Shown one piece after another: positions 8,333 through 16,858 of a DNA stretch of 64,000 nucleotides. The position numbers and the translations under genes are program-made. How positions within the stretch are numbered: the first letter of the stretch is position 1; each line of letters starts with the position of its first letter. Below the pieces are notes generated by a model, which worked only from the letters and a program-made list of their open reading frames with translations, made no database searches and was not told the origin of the DNA. The stretch is from Allobosea sp. UNC402CLCol. Lineage in GTDB: Bacteria > Pseudomonadota > Alphaproteobacteria > Rhizobiales > Beijerinckiaceae. The stretch spans positions 825,374 to 889,373 of the forward strand of contig NZ_JQJJ01000008.1 in the NCBI RefSeq assembly GCF_000745475.1, given 5' to 3'.

Positions 8333-9370
8333 GTGCCGATTGCGCGCCCTCTCGTCCGCCTGCTTCAATGGCCCGTCCTGGCATTCCTCGGCAGCCTGGC
8401 CGCGGGCGCGGCCGTCGCAGCGCCGACCCAGTATCCGCTGACGCTGGAGAACTGCCGCGAGACGATCACCTTCAACGCCGCGCCCAAGCGCGTCGTCTCG
8501 ATCGGCCAGACGCAGACCGAGATCCTCTATGCGCTCGGCCTCGGCGACCGCGTCGTCGGCACCGCCGTCTGGTTCTCGCCCATCGCCAAGCCCTATGAGG
8601 CGGTCAATGCCAAGGTGAAGCGCCTCGCCGACAACGACCCCAGCTTCGAGGCGGTTCTCGCGCAGGAGCCGGACCTCGTCACCGCAATGTTCGAATGGCA
8701 TGTCGGCCCCAACGGCATCGTCGGCAAGCGCGATCAGTTCGCCAAGGTCAAGGTGCCCACCTATGTCTCGCCGACCGATTGCGTCGGCAAGGACAATTCC
8801 GGCGGCGGCGACGGCGTGCGCACCCAGATGTTCACGATGGAGCTGGTCTATCGCAACATCCGCGAATTCGGGCAGATCTTCGACGTGTCCGACCGCGCCG
8901 AGACGCTCGTCGCCGAGCTCAAGGCGCGCGAGGAGAAGGCGGTCCAGGCCGTGGCGGATGCAAAGGTCAAGGACGTGCCGGTCGTCGTCTGGTTCTCCAG
9001 CAAGGACATCAAGGGCGACGGCTTCATGGCCGGCAGGAACGGCGTGCCCGCCTACATCCTGTCGAAGCTCGGGGCGCGCAACATCATCACGACCAATGAG
9101 GAATGGCCGCTGGTCGGCTGGGAGAGCATCGCCGCCGCCAATCCCGCGGTCATCGTCACGGTGAAGATGGATCGCCGCCGCTTTCCGGCCGATGATATCG
9201 AGAAGAAGCTCGATTTCCTGAAAACCGACCCCGTCGCCAGCAAGCTCGACGCGGTGAAGAACAATCGCATCGTCATCATGGATGTCGGAGCGACCCGCGC
9301 CGGGCTCGATACGGTGGACGGCATCGAGACGCTCGCCAAGGCGATCGCCGGCTTCGGTCTGACTCCTTGA
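8333..9370 (+). CDS. Periplasmic substrate-binding protein, BtuF/FepB-like
   Basis: 345 residues from a GTG at 8333. That start gives a classical signal peptide (VPIARPLVRLL, then a hydrophobic core ending AAVAA at about residue 30). In-frame ATGs at 8222 and 8231 would add an unlikely 34-37 residue extension. The mature protein has the helical-backbone binding fold of cluster A/class III proteins: PKRVVSIGQTQTEILYALGLGDRVVGTA, EAVLAQEPDLV, and a C-terminal KNNRIVIMDVG. The family delivers cobalamin, haem or ferric siderophores to a BtuC/FecCD permease. The upstream cobalamin riboswitch favours a corrinoid substrate, but the protein itself looks as much like FepB as like BtuF. Its stop overlaps the permease start. 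Confidence 0.88.
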   Translation: MPIARPLVRLLQWPVLAFLGSLAAGAAVAAPTQYPLTLENCRETITFNAAPKRVVSIGQTQTEILYALGLGDRVVGTAVWFSPIAKPYEAVNAKVKRLADNDPSFEAVLAQEPDLVTAMFEWHVGPNGIVGKRDQFAKVKVPTYVSPTDCVGKDNSGGGDGVRTQMFTMELVYRNIREFGQIFDVSDRAETLVAELKAREEKAVQAVADAKVKDVPVVVWFSSKDIKGDGFMAGRNGVPAYILSKLGARNIITTNEEWPLVGWESIAAANPAVIVTVKMDRRRFPADDIEKKLDFLKTDPVASKLDAVKNNRIVIMDVGATRAGLDTVDGIETLAKAIAGFGLTP

Positions 9371-10410
9371 GCCACGCAGCCCACGGCCCGAACTGGCCGG
9401 CGCGGATCGCCGTCGCGCTGGTTTCGCTGCTGGCGCTCACCTTCGCGGTGGCGCTGGCGGTGACGATCGGCGAGATGCGCATCCCGTTGGAGACGGCGTT
9501 GAAGGCGCTCGGCAACGGGCTGTTCGATCTCGACTGGCCTGTCAGCGCGATCCAGCAGGGCGTGATCTTCGACTATCGCCTCAGCCGGGCGCTGATGGCG
9601 GGGTTGTGCGGCGGCGCGCTCGCTCTCTCAGGCGCAATCCTGCAGGCGCTGCTGCGCAATCCCCTGGCGGAGCCTTACGTTCTCGGCATCTCGGCGGGAG
9701 CCTCGACCGGCGCCGTCGCGGTGCTGATCCTCGGCGTCAGCATCGGCGGCACGGCGCTGACGGTCTCGGCCGGCGCCTTCATCGGCTCCTGCGCCGCGCT
9801 CGCGGTGGTCGCGCTCCTGGCGACCGGAGCGGGCGGGGCGAGCGATCGCGTCATCCTCGCCGGCGTCGCCACCTCGCAGCTCTTCAACGCGGCGACCGCC
9901 ACGATCGTGACGACGCTCGCCAGCGCCGAGCAGGCGCGGGGCGTGATGTTCTGGCTCCTTGGGAATTTCGGCGGCGTCCGCTGGCCGGACCTGTGGATTG
10001 CGGCGCCGGTCGCCTTCATCGGCTTCGGCATCTGCATGCTGCACGCCAAGGCGCTCGACGCCTTCGCTTTCGGCGTCGACGCGGCCGCCTCGCTCGGCGT
10101 CGCGGTCACGCGGGTGAAAATCGTGCTCTTCGCCACGACCGCGGTGATGACCGCCGTGATGGTCTCGATCGTCGGAACGGTGGGCTTCGTCGGGCTGATC
10201 ATTCCCCATGCCGCCCGTTTCCTCGTCGGTTCCGGCCATGCCCGGCTTTTGCCCGCCTGCCTCGTCATCGGTGCGATCTTCATGATCCTCGCCGACATCC
10301 TGTCGCGCGTGCTGATCCCGCAGCAGATCCTGCCGATCGGCGTGGTCACCGCGCTGTTCGGCGCGCCGGTCTTCGCCTTGATCCTCTATCGCGCCAGGAA
10401 ACCCAAATGA
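9367..10410 (+). CDS. BtuC/FecCD-family permease
   Basis: 347 residues, strongly hydrophobic with about ten membrane segments. Family motifs are present: RLSRALMAGLCGGALALSG, LRNPLAEPYVLGISAGAS and FVGLIIPHAARFL. It starts at TTG 9367, whose TTGA overlaps the stop of the binding-protein gene, implying translational coupling. It forms the membrane channel of a type II ABC importer for a metal-chelate substrate, here probably a corrinoid given the riboswitch. Confidence 0.92.
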   Translation: MSHAAHGPNWPARIAVALVSLLALTFAVALAVTIGEMRIPLETALKALGNGLFDLDWPVSAIQQGVIFDYRLSRALMAGLCGGALALSGAILQALLRNPLAEPYVLGISAGASTGAVAVLILGVSIGGTALTVSAGAFIGSCAALAVVALLATGAGGASDRVILAGVATSQLFNAATATIVTTLASAEQARGVMFWLLGNFGGVRWPDLWIAAPVAFIGFGICMLHAKALDAFAFGVDAAASLGVAVTRVKIVLFATTAVMTAVMVSIVGTVGFVGLIIPHAARFLVGSGHARLLPACLVIGAIFMILADILSRVLIPQQILPIGVVTALFGAPVFALILYRARKPK

Positions 10411-10420
10411 TGGGGCCGAC

Positions 10421-11203
10421 ATGACGCTCGCGATGCGGGAGGTGCGCTGGGGCACCGCCGGCCGGATGATCATCGACGGGGTGACGCTGCAGGCGGCGCC
10501 AGGCCGGGTGCTTGGCCTGATCGGTCCGAACGGCTCGGGCAAATCGAGCCTTCTCAGGCTGCTTTGCCGGTTGCGCAATGTCGCGAGCGGCGTCGTCATG
10601 CTCGATGGGCGTGACATCGCCGGCGTGGCGCGGCGCGATCTCGCGCGCCGCCTCGCCTTCGTGGAGCAGCAGGCGACGACCGAGATCCAGCTCTCCGTCT
10701 GCGACGTCGTCCGCCTCGGCCGCACGCCGCATCGCGCCGCGCTGGCATCCTGGAGCGCGGCGGACGAGGCGGCGGTGAACGAAGCGCTGGCGCGGGTCGG
10801 GCTCGCGGAGCGGCACGACCAGTCCTGGCATACGCTGTCGGGCGGCGAGCGCCAGCGGGCCCATATCGCCCGGGCGCTGGCGCAGGAACCGAGCGAGCTG
10901 ATCCTCGACGAGCCGACCAACCATCTCGACATCCAGCACCAGCTCGCGATCCTCAACCTCATCCGCCGCCTCGGCATCACCTGCATCATGGCGCTGCACG
11001 ATCTCAACCTCGCAGCGATGTTCTGCGACGAGATCGCACTGCTGCATGAAGGGAGGCTGGAGGCGGCGGGTTCGCCGGACGAGGTCCTGACAAGCGAAAC
11101 GATCCAACGCATCTTCGGCGTCGCGGTCGCGATCCGTCCCGGAGCGTCCGGGCGGCGTCACATCGAATACCTGATCGAGGCCGAGGGAAGAGAGCGGTCT
11201 TAA
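10421..11203 (+). CDS. BtuD/FecE-family ABC transporter ATPase
   Basis: 260 residues. It has Walker A GPNGSGKSS (about 35-43), Q-loop VEQQ, signature LSGGERQR (about 139), Walker B LILDEPTNHLD (about 159) and H-loop ALHDLNLA. This is the pattern of FecE/FhuC/BtuD importers. It starts 10 bases after the permease gene, so the three genes form one riboswitch-controlled operon. Confidence 0.93.
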   Translation: MTLAMREVRWGTAGRMIIDGVTLQAAPGRVLGLIGPNGSGKSSLLRLLCRLRNVASGVVMLDGRDIAGVARRDLARRLAFVEQQATTEIQLSVCDVVRLGRTPHRAALASWSAADEAAVNEALARVGLAERHDQSWHTLSGGERQRAHIARALAQEPSELILDEPTNHLDIQHQLAILNLIRRLGITCIMALHDLNLAAMFCDEIALLHEGRLEAAGSPDEVLTSETIQRIFGVAVAIRPGASGRRHIEYLIEAEGRERS

Positions 11204-11624
11204 TCGCTCCCGGCGCCCTGCGAGGACAGGCCGCGGCGCCATGTCGTTCGCGTGATCGAACGCGATCCGCGTCTCGTCCCGATGGCGGGGCTATCGCCCG
11301 ACGACGTCACGCAGCCTCAGGCAATCCCGAGGTTCACATCTGCGTGAAACACGCAACGGTGGCTGAGCACCCGCTATGCGGGCAGAAGCGTCCGAATTGC
11401 GCGGAGCAAAAGCCGTTTTCGCACGATACGGCGCTGCATTCGCTCTTCTGGCAGCGCTCACGAAACGTGATCGGCAGATGCTGGCCGTTGGCGCCGCCGG
11501 ACTTCTGAGTTTCAATCATTCCACTTCAAAAATCCTCGGCATGCTCGCACGGCATCCCGAGGCTTCCGGCGAGGCGCGTTGGCTCTCTCGCCGTCCTGCT
11601 TGAACCGAACCGGGAGGGTTTACG
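11204..11624. other. Intergenic region without a recognisable gene
   Basis: 421 bases between the importer operon and the molybdenum-hydroxylase genes. No frame with convincing initiation signals was found. It presumably holds the end of the importer transcript and the promoter of the hydroxylase-sox operon; no clear -35/-10 pair or strong terminator was recognised. Confidence 0.5.
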
Positions 11625-12092
11625 GTGACGAAGCTGAATGTGAATGGCCGGATTCTGGACGTCGCAGTCGATGGCGACACGCCGCTGCTCTGGGTGATCC
11701 GCGAACAGATCGGTCTGACCGGCACGAAATATGGCTGCGGCGTTGCCCAGTGCGGTGCCTGCACGGTGCATATCGACGGCGTCGCCACGCGCTCCTGCGC
11801 GCTGCCGGTCAGCGCCGTGACCGAGGAGCAGAAGATCGTCACGATCGAGGGGCTCTCCCCTGACGGAACCCACCCGGTCCAGCAGGCCTGGATCAAGCAC
11901 GACGTGCCGCAATGCGGCTTCTGCCAGAGCGGCATGATCATGACCGCGGCTGCGCTGCTGCAGGCCAATCCGAAGCCGAGCGAAGCCGACATCGCCAGCG
12001 AGATGACCAATATCTGCCGCTGCGGCACCTATGTCCGCGTCAAGGCGGCAATCCTCGACGTCGCCGCCGGCGGCCAGCTCGGCCGCGGTTGA
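11625..12092 (+). CDS. (2Fe-2S) small subunit of an isoquinoline 1-oxidoreductase-type molybdenum hydroxylase
   Basis: 155 residues. It contains both iron-sulfur motifs of the xanthine-oxidase family small subunit. The plant-ferredoxin cluster ligands are C38, C43, C46 and C58. The second, helical cluster ligands are C97, C100, C131 and C133 (CGFC...CRC). The GTG start at 11625 is preceded by GGGAGGG. It transfers electrons from the molybdenum centre of the next gene product toward an external acceptor. There is no FAD subunit nearby, which is typical of the IorAB type; IorAB-like enzymes usually pass electrons to cytochrome c. The substrate cannot be read from sequence. Confidence 0.92.
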   Translation: MTKLNVNGRILDVAVDGDTPLLWVIREQIGLTGTKYGCGVAQCGACTVHIDGVATRSCALPVSAVTEEQKIVTIEGLSPDGTHPVQQAWIKHDVPQCGFCQSGMIMTAAALLQANPKPSEADIASEMTNICRCGTYVRVKAAILDVAAGGQLGRG

Positions 12093-12109
12093 GGGAAAGG
12101 AGAGCGATC

Positions 12110-14293
12110 ATGACCGTCTTATCCGCCCCCCGTTCTTTCCGCCCATCCCGCCGCCACATCCTCGCCGGTTCGGCCGCGGTTGCCGGCGCCTTCACCTTCG
12201 GCTTTTCCATTCCTGCCGGCGCTCAGCAGGCGGGAACCCCCGAGATCAATGCCTGGGTCGTCGTCCATCCCGACGACAAGGTGGTGATCCGCATCGCCCG
12301 TTCGGAAATGGGCCAGGGCACGCTCACCGGCCTCGCACAGCTCGTCGCCGAGGAGCTCAATTGCGATTGGTCGAAGGTGACGACCGAATATCCGACGCCC
12401 GGCCAGAACATCGCGCGCAACCGCGTCTGGGGCAATTTCTCGACCGGCGGCAGCCGCGGCATCCGCGAGTCGCACGACTATGTCCGCAAGGGCGGCGCCG
12501 CGGCACGCATGATGCTGATCCAGGCGGCGGCGAACGAATGGAAGGTGCCGGCGGCCGAATGCAGCGCCGAGAAGAGCGTGATCACGCACAAGGCGTCCGG
12601 CCGCTCGCTCCGTTACGGACAGGTGGCCGCCGCGGCCGCAAAGCTGGAAGCGCCGAAGGAGGTGCCGCTCAAGGACCCGAAGGATTGGACGATCGCGGGC
12701 AAGGCGCTGCCCCGCCTCGACACGGTCGACAAGACCAACGGCAAGAAGATCTACGGCATGGATTTCAAATTGCCGGGAATGCTCAACGCCGCGATCAAGG
12801 ATTGCCCGGTCTTCGGAGGAAAGGTGAAGAGCTTCGATGCGGCCAAGGTCAGGGGCATGCCGGGCGTGAAGCATGTCCTGCCCGTCGGGGACAGCGCGGT
12901 CACCGTCGTTGCCGAGACCTGGTGGCAGGCCAAGACCGCGCTCGACGCGCTACCGATTGAATGGGACGAGGGTCCCAACGCCAAGGTCACGAGCGAAAGC
13001 ATCGCGGCCTGGCTGAAGGAAGGGCTCGATGCGCCCGACGCCGTGGTCGGCAACCAGAATGGCGACGCCAAGGGGGCGTTGGCCGGAGCCGCCCGCGTGA
13101 TCGAGGCGACCTACAGCTACCCCTTCCAGAATCACGCCTGCATGGAGGTGATGAACGCGACCGCGCTCTATACCCCCGAGAAATGCGAGGTCTGGACGCC
13201 GACGCAGAACGGCGAGGCAGCGCTGGCCGCCACCGCGGAAGCCTCGGGCCTGCCGCTGGCGAAATGCGAAGCCTACAAGATCGACCTCGGCGGCGGCTTC
13301 GGCCGGCGCGGTGCGGTGCACGACTGGGTCAGGCAGGTCGTCGCCATCGCCAAGCAGATCCCCGGCACGCCGGTGAAGCTGATCTGGTCGCGCGAGGAGG
13401 ACATGCTGCACGGGCGTTTTCACCCGATCACGCAATGCAAGCTCAGGGCCGGACTCGACAAGGACGGCAATGTGACCGCGCTCCACATGCGCATCTCCGG
13501 TCAATCGATCGTCGCCGGCCTCTTCCCGCAGAACATCCAGAACGGGCGCGACCCGGTCGTTTTCCAGGGGCTCAACGCCCCCGGCCCCGAAGCCTCGATC
13601 GGATATTCCTTTCCCAACCTCCTGATCGACCATGCGATGCGCAACCCGCATGTGCCGCCAGGCTTCTGGCGCGGCGTCAACCTCAACCAGAACACGATCT
13701 ATCTGGAGAGCTTCATCGACGAACTCGCGCATGAAACGGGCAAGGATCCGCTCGAATTCCGGCGCTCGTTGATGAAGAGCCACCCCAAGCATCTTGCCGT
13801 GCTCAACGCTGCTGCGGAACGCGCCGAATGGGGCAAGCCCTTGCCGGCCGGTGTCTTCCGCGGCATCTGCCAGACCATGGGGTTCGGCTCCTATGTCGCG
13901 GCGGTGGCGGAGGTTTCCGTCGGCGCCGATGGCAAGCTCACCATCCACCGCATCGTCGCGGCGACCGATCCGGGCCACGCCGTCAATCCCGCGCAGATCG
14001 AGCGGCAGGTCGAGGGCTCCTTCGTCTACGGCCTTTCGGCGGCGCTCTATGGCGAGATCACCATCAAGGATGGCCGCGTCGAGCAGGAGAACTTCGACAC
14101 CTACGAGGTGATGCGCCTCGAGGCGATGCCGAAGGTCGAGACGGTGATCGTGCCATCGGGCGGTTTCTGGGGCGGCGTGGGCGAACCGACCATCGCCGTC
14201 GCGGCGCCCGCCGTCCTGAACGCGATCTTCGCGGCCACGGGCAAGCGCGTCCGCTCGCTTCCGTTGAAGAATGCCGACCTGCGCAAGGCCTAA
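12110..14293 (+). CDS. Molybdopterin-binding large subunit, IorB-like aldehyde/N-heterocycle oxidoreductase
   Basis: 727 residues from an ATG at 12110 with GAAAGGAGAG upstream. It begins with a twin-arginine signal (SRRHILAGSAAVAGA), so the folded cofactor-loaded enzyme is exported to the periplasm. Xanthine-oxidase-family molybdopterin motifs follow: EMGQGTLTGLAQLVAEEL, a central GGGFGRRG, FWRGVN and the C-terminal GGFWGGVGEPT with the conserved catalytic-type Glu. It pairs with the 2Fe-2S subunit 17 bases upstream. Its last 23 bases overlap the soxX frame, tying it to the thiosulfate-oxidation genes. Known relatives oxidise aldehydes or N-heterocycles; the substrate here is unknown. Confidence 0.9.
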   Translation: MTVLSAPRSFRPSRRHILAGSAAVAGAFTFGFSIPAGAQQAGTPEINAWVVVHPDDKVVIRIARSEMGQGTLTGLAQLVAEELNCDWSKVTTEYPTPGQNIARNRVWGNFSTGGSRGIRESHDYVRKGGAAARMMLIQAAANEWKVPAAECSAEKSVITHKASGRSLRYGQVAAAAAKLEAPKEVPLKDPKDWTIAGKALPRLDTVDKTNGKKIYGMDFKLPGMLNAAIKDCPVFGGKVKSFDAAKVRGMPGVKHVLPVGDSAVTVVAETWWQAKTALDALPIEWDEGPNAKVTSESIAAWLKEGLDAPDAVVGNQNGDAKGALAGAARVIEATYSYPFQNHACMEVMNATALYTPEKCEVWTPTQNGEAALAATAEASGLPLAKCEAYKIDLGGGFGRRGAVHDWVRQVVAIAKQIPGTPVKLIWSREEDMLHGRFHPITQCKLRAGLDKDGNVTALHMRISGQSIVAGLFPQNIQNGRDPVVFQGLNAPGPEASIGYSFPNLLIDHAMRNPHVPPGFWRGVNLNQNTIYLESFIDELAHETGKDPLEFRRSLMKSHPKHLAVLNAAAERAEWGKPLPAGVFRGICQTMGFGSYVAAVAEVSVGADGKLTIHRIVAATDPGHAVNPAQIERQVEGSFVYGLSAALYGEITIKDGRVEQENFDTYEVMRLEAMPKVETVIVPSGGFWGGVGEPTIAVAAPAVLNAIFAATGKRVRSLPLKNADLRKA

Positions 14294-14735
14294 CCGCGCG
14301 GCGGGCTGGGCGGGGGCCATCGTCCTCGCCCTGCTCGCCGGGCAGGTGGCGGCGCTGGAGCCTTACCGCATCGTCGCCGACACCATACCGGAACCGCTGG
14401 CCGGGAAGGTCGGCGACGCGGCGCGCGGGGCGGCGCTCGTCAGGGATCGCGAGCGCGGCAACTGCCTGATCTGCCATCATGGCGACGATCCGGCCGAACC
14501 CTTCCAGGGTTCGATCGGGCCGCCGCTCAAGGGAGTAGGCGCAAGGCTCGACACCGGACAGGTCCGTTTGCGGTTGGTCGACATGTCCCGGCTCGATCCC
14601 GACACGGTGATGCCGCCCTACTTCCGTACGGAAAACATGCGAGACGTGGCGTCGGCCTATCGCGGCCAGCCCGCGCTCTCGGCACAGGAGATCGAGGATG
14701 TCGTTTCCTATCTCGCCTCGCTCAGGACGCAGTGA
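14271..14735 (+). CDS. soxX: SoxX, monohaem cytochrome c of the sulfur-oxidation complex
   Basis: 154 residues with an N-terminal hydrophobic export segment (about 12-28, ending VAA) and one haem motif CLICH at 65-69. The following GSIGPPLKGVGARL and MPPYFRTENM are typical of SoxX, which partners SoxA to attach thiosulfate to the carrier SoxYZ. The ATG lies inside the preceding hydroxylase gene (23-base overlap). Its own end overlaps soxY by 38 bases. Dense overlap argues for a single operon. Confidence 0.9.
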   Translation: MPTCARPNRAAGWAGAIVLALLAGQVAALEPYRIVADTIPEPLAGKVGDAARGAALVRDRERGNCLICHHGDDPAEPFQGSIGPPLKGVGARLDTGQVRLRLVDMSRLDPDTVMPPYFRTENMRDVASAYRGQPALSAQEIEDVVSYLASLRTQ

Positions 14736-15189
14736 GGCCCTGAGCCGCCGGGAGGCGGTCGCCATCGCTGCGGCGGGCCTGGCACTGGCGACATGGCCCG
14801 AGATGTCCAGAGCCGCTGAAACCGAAACAATGGACGATCTCGTCCGGCGCGTCACGGAGGGCACGGTTCCGGCCGAAGGCGGTGTCAGGCTGGAGATCCC
14901 GGCGCTGGTCGAGAATGGAAATTCGGTGGATGTGCGCATCGCCGTCGACAGCCCGATGACCGAGGCGGCGCATGTTCGCTGGATCCATCTGATTGCCGAC
15001 AAGAACCCCTTTCCGGACATGGCGCGGATCCATCTCTCGCCGCGTGCGGGCCGGGCGGAGGTGGCGATCACCTTGCGTCTCGCGCAGTCGCAGACCGTCG
15101 CCGCGGTGGTTGCCCATAGCGACGGGCGCTACGCGATCGCCAGGGCGCCTGTCGTGGTGACGCTGAGCGCTTGCATCGACGGAGGCTGA
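14698..15189 (+). CDS. soxY: SoxY-like sulfur carrier subunit with atypical C-terminus
   Basis: 163 residues. A twin-arginine-like signal (LSRREAVAIAAAGLALA) leads into the SoxY fold (IPALVENGNSVDVRIAVDSPM and IHLIADKNPFP). SoxY normally ends in GGCGG, with the sulfur-carrying Cys third from the end. Here the end is TLSACIDGG, with the only candidate Cys at residue 159, fifth from the end, and no glycine directly before it. The carrier arm may therefore be altered. The start overlaps soxX and soxZ begins four bases after the stop. Confidence 0.87.
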   Translation: MSFPISPRSGRSEALSRREAVAIAAAGLALATWPEMSRAAETETMDDLVRRVTEGTVPAEGGVRLEIPALVENGNSVDVRIAVDSPMTEAAHVRWIHLIADKNPFPDMARIHLSPRAGRAEVAITLRLAQSQTVAAVVAHSDGRYAIARAPVVVTLSACIDGG

Positions 15190-15192
15190 GCG

Positions 15193-15513
15193 ATGTTCAA
15201 TGCCCGCATCACCGTGCCGCCCCAGGCCAAGGCGGGAGAACCCGTCGAGATCAAGGTGCTGGTCCGCCATCCCATGGACCGCGGCGGCCAGTCGGACGGC
15301 AAGGGCGGCATCGTGCCGCGCAAGATCCTCAACCGGATGACCGCGACCTATGCCGGCGCCGAGATCTTTCGCATCGACATGAACACCGGCGTCGCCGCCA
15401 ACCCCTTCGTCTCGTTCTGCACGCGCGCAGTCGAGACCGGCGACATCGTCTTCGAGTGGCGGGAGGACGGCGGCGCGACCTATACGCGCACGGCGCGCCT
15501 GACCGTGGCCTGA
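15193..15513 (+). CDS. soxZ: SoxZ, partner of the SoxY sulfur carrier
   Basis: 106 residues, the usual family length. It has no signal peptide, as expected because SoxZ is exported with SoxY. Motifs EPVEIKVLVRHPMDRG, AGAEIFRIDMNTGVAANPF and FEWREDGGATY are characteristic. It lies four bases after soxY and nine bases before soxA. Confidence 0.93.
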   Translation: MFNARITVPPQAKAGEPVEIKVLVRHPMDRGGQSDGKGGIVPRKILNRMTATYAGAEIFRIDMNTGVAANPFVSFCTRAVETGDIVFEWREDGGATYTRTARLTVA

Positions 15514-15521
15514 GAAGCGCC

Positions 15522-16280
15522 TTGCGCCTGTCGCTCCCGCTGATGGGTCTGCTGACGGTCATGGCGCCGGCGCAAGCCGACGAGATCGTATCCGGCAGCA
15601 CGTTCCTGTCTCCGGAGCTGCGCCGCCAGCAGGACGATCCGACCCGCAACCCGGCCTGGTTCTGGGTCGATCAGGGCCGGGATCTCTTCGCCGCCAAGCG
15701 CTCCGGCGGCGGCCAGGCCTGCCTCGACTGCCACGCCGATCCCGCCACGAGTCTGCGGGGCGCGGCGACGCATTATCCGCAAGTGGACCCATCCAGCGGC
15801 AAGCTGCTCAATCTCGAAGGCAGGATCGAGCAGTGCCGTGTCGAACGCCAACAGCAGCCGGCCTTCGGCTATGAAACGGCCGAGATGCTTTCATTGACCG
15901 CCTATATCGCCTCGCTGTCTCGCGGCCTGCCGATGAGCGTGCGGACGGACGGGCCGGCGCAGCCCTTCTTCGAGGCAGGCAAGGCCTTCTACGAACGCCG
16001 GCAGGGGCAGCTCAATCTCTCCTGCAAGCAATGCCATGACGGGCTCGTCGGACAGAAGCTGCGCGGCGATACGATCAGCCATGGCGTCGGCACGGGCTAT
16101 CCCGCCTATCGGCTGGAATGGAACACGGTCGGCTCGCTGCATCGACGGCTGCGAGCCTGCTCGCTCGGCGTCAGGGCGACGCAATTCGACTATGGCTCGC
16201 CCGAATATCTCGCTCTGGAGCTCTATCTCGCCGGGCGAGCCAAGGGGCTGCCCGTCGAGACACCGGCCATGCGGCGCTAG
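15522..16280 (+). CDS. soxA: SoxA, dihaem cytochrome c of the sulfur-oxidation complex
   Basis: 252 residues from a TTG at 15522 with GAGAAG upstream; this gives a short signal peptide ending APAQA at residue 19. Two haem motifs are present, CLDCH 67-71 and CKQCH 168-172, so it is the dihaem form. Cys213 in RACSLGVRA corresponds to the conserved cysteine persulfide ligand of the active-site haem. SoxAX catalyses oxidative conjugation of thiosulfate to SoxY. The stop codon lies inside the terminal inverted repeat of the family A element, and the usual downstream soxB and soxCD are missing. Confidence 0.9.
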   Translation: MRLSLPLMGLLTVMAPAQADEIVSGSTFLSPELRRQQDDPTRNPAWFWVDQGRDLFAAKRSGGGQACLDCHADPATSLRGAATHYPQVDPSSGKLLNLEGRIEQCRVERQQQPAFGYETAEMLSLTAYIASLSRGLPMSVRTDGPAQPFFEAGKAFYERRQGQLNLSCKQCHDGLVGQKLRGDTISHGVGTGYPAYRLEWNTVGSLHRRLRACSLGVRATQFDYGSPEYLALELYLAGRAKGLPVETPAMRR

Positions 16281-16382
16281 AGCATTTTCGAGCGAAGTGG
16301 ACACCGGTTCGCGTGAAGAAAATGCGATGAGACAAAGAGATGGAGCATTTCCGCGATTCGGAGAAACGCGGAAATGCTCTAG
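16278..16382. repeat. Dispersed palindromic repeat, family A copy 2
   Basis: About 105 bases bounded by the inverted ends TAGAGCATTT and AAATGCTCTA, with an internal inverted repeat. It shares several blocks with the copy at 2684-2783. It fills nearly the whole gap between the convergent soxA and cytochrome c genes and includes the soxA TAG. Confidence 0.9.
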
Positions 16383-16387
16383 ACCCC

Positions 16388-16783
16388 CTACAGCTTCTTG
16401 CCGTCGGCGGCGAACTGCTTGAGATAGGCGGTGAGATCGGCGATTTCCGTGTCGTTCTTGATGCCGGCGAAAACCATCTTGGTGCCGGGCATCTTCGCGC
16501 GCGGATCCTTGATGTAGTCGGCGAAGCTGGCATCGTCCCAGGTGATGCCCGCATTCTTGTTGGCGGGCGAATAGGCATAGCCCTCGACCGCGCCCGATTG
16601 CCGGCCGAACAACCCGTTGAGCACGGGTCCGATCGTGTTCTTCGCCGTCTCGCCGACTTGATGGCAGGCACGACATTTGGCGAAGGATTTCTCGCCCGCG
16701 GCGACATCCTGCGCGCTGGCGGATGCAGCCCCCAACATCATGGCGGCGATCATGGCGGCAGTTGCGGCTATCGTCTTCGTCAT
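16388..16783 (-). CDS. Class I cytochrome c, c2/c550-like
   Basis: 131 residues from an ATG at 16783 with GGAG upstream. Signal peptide about 1-24 (ASASA). Haem motif CRACH at 37-41, then TIGPVLNGLFGRQSG and YIKDPRAKMPGTKMVFAG, which carries the distal Met ligand. This is the layout of soluble mitochondrial-type and c2 cytochromes. It is a likely periplasmic electron carrier linking the neighbouring Sox and flavocytochrome proteins, or the hydroxylase, to a terminal oxidase. It lies downstream of the SoxF-like gene on the same strand (75 bases apart). Confidence 0.92.
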   Translation of the reverse strand: MTKTIAATAAMIAAMMLGAASASAQDVAAGEKSFAKCRACHQVGETAKNTIGPVLNGLFGRQSGAVEGYAYSPANKNAGITWDDASFADYIKDPRAKMPGTKMVFAGIKNDTEIADLTAYLKQFAADGKKL

Positions 16784-16858
16784 CGACTCCGGTCTCCAAT
16801 GCGAACGTTCAAATCTCTCGAACGGACGCGCTCGCGCGGCATCCGCAAACGGCAAACA

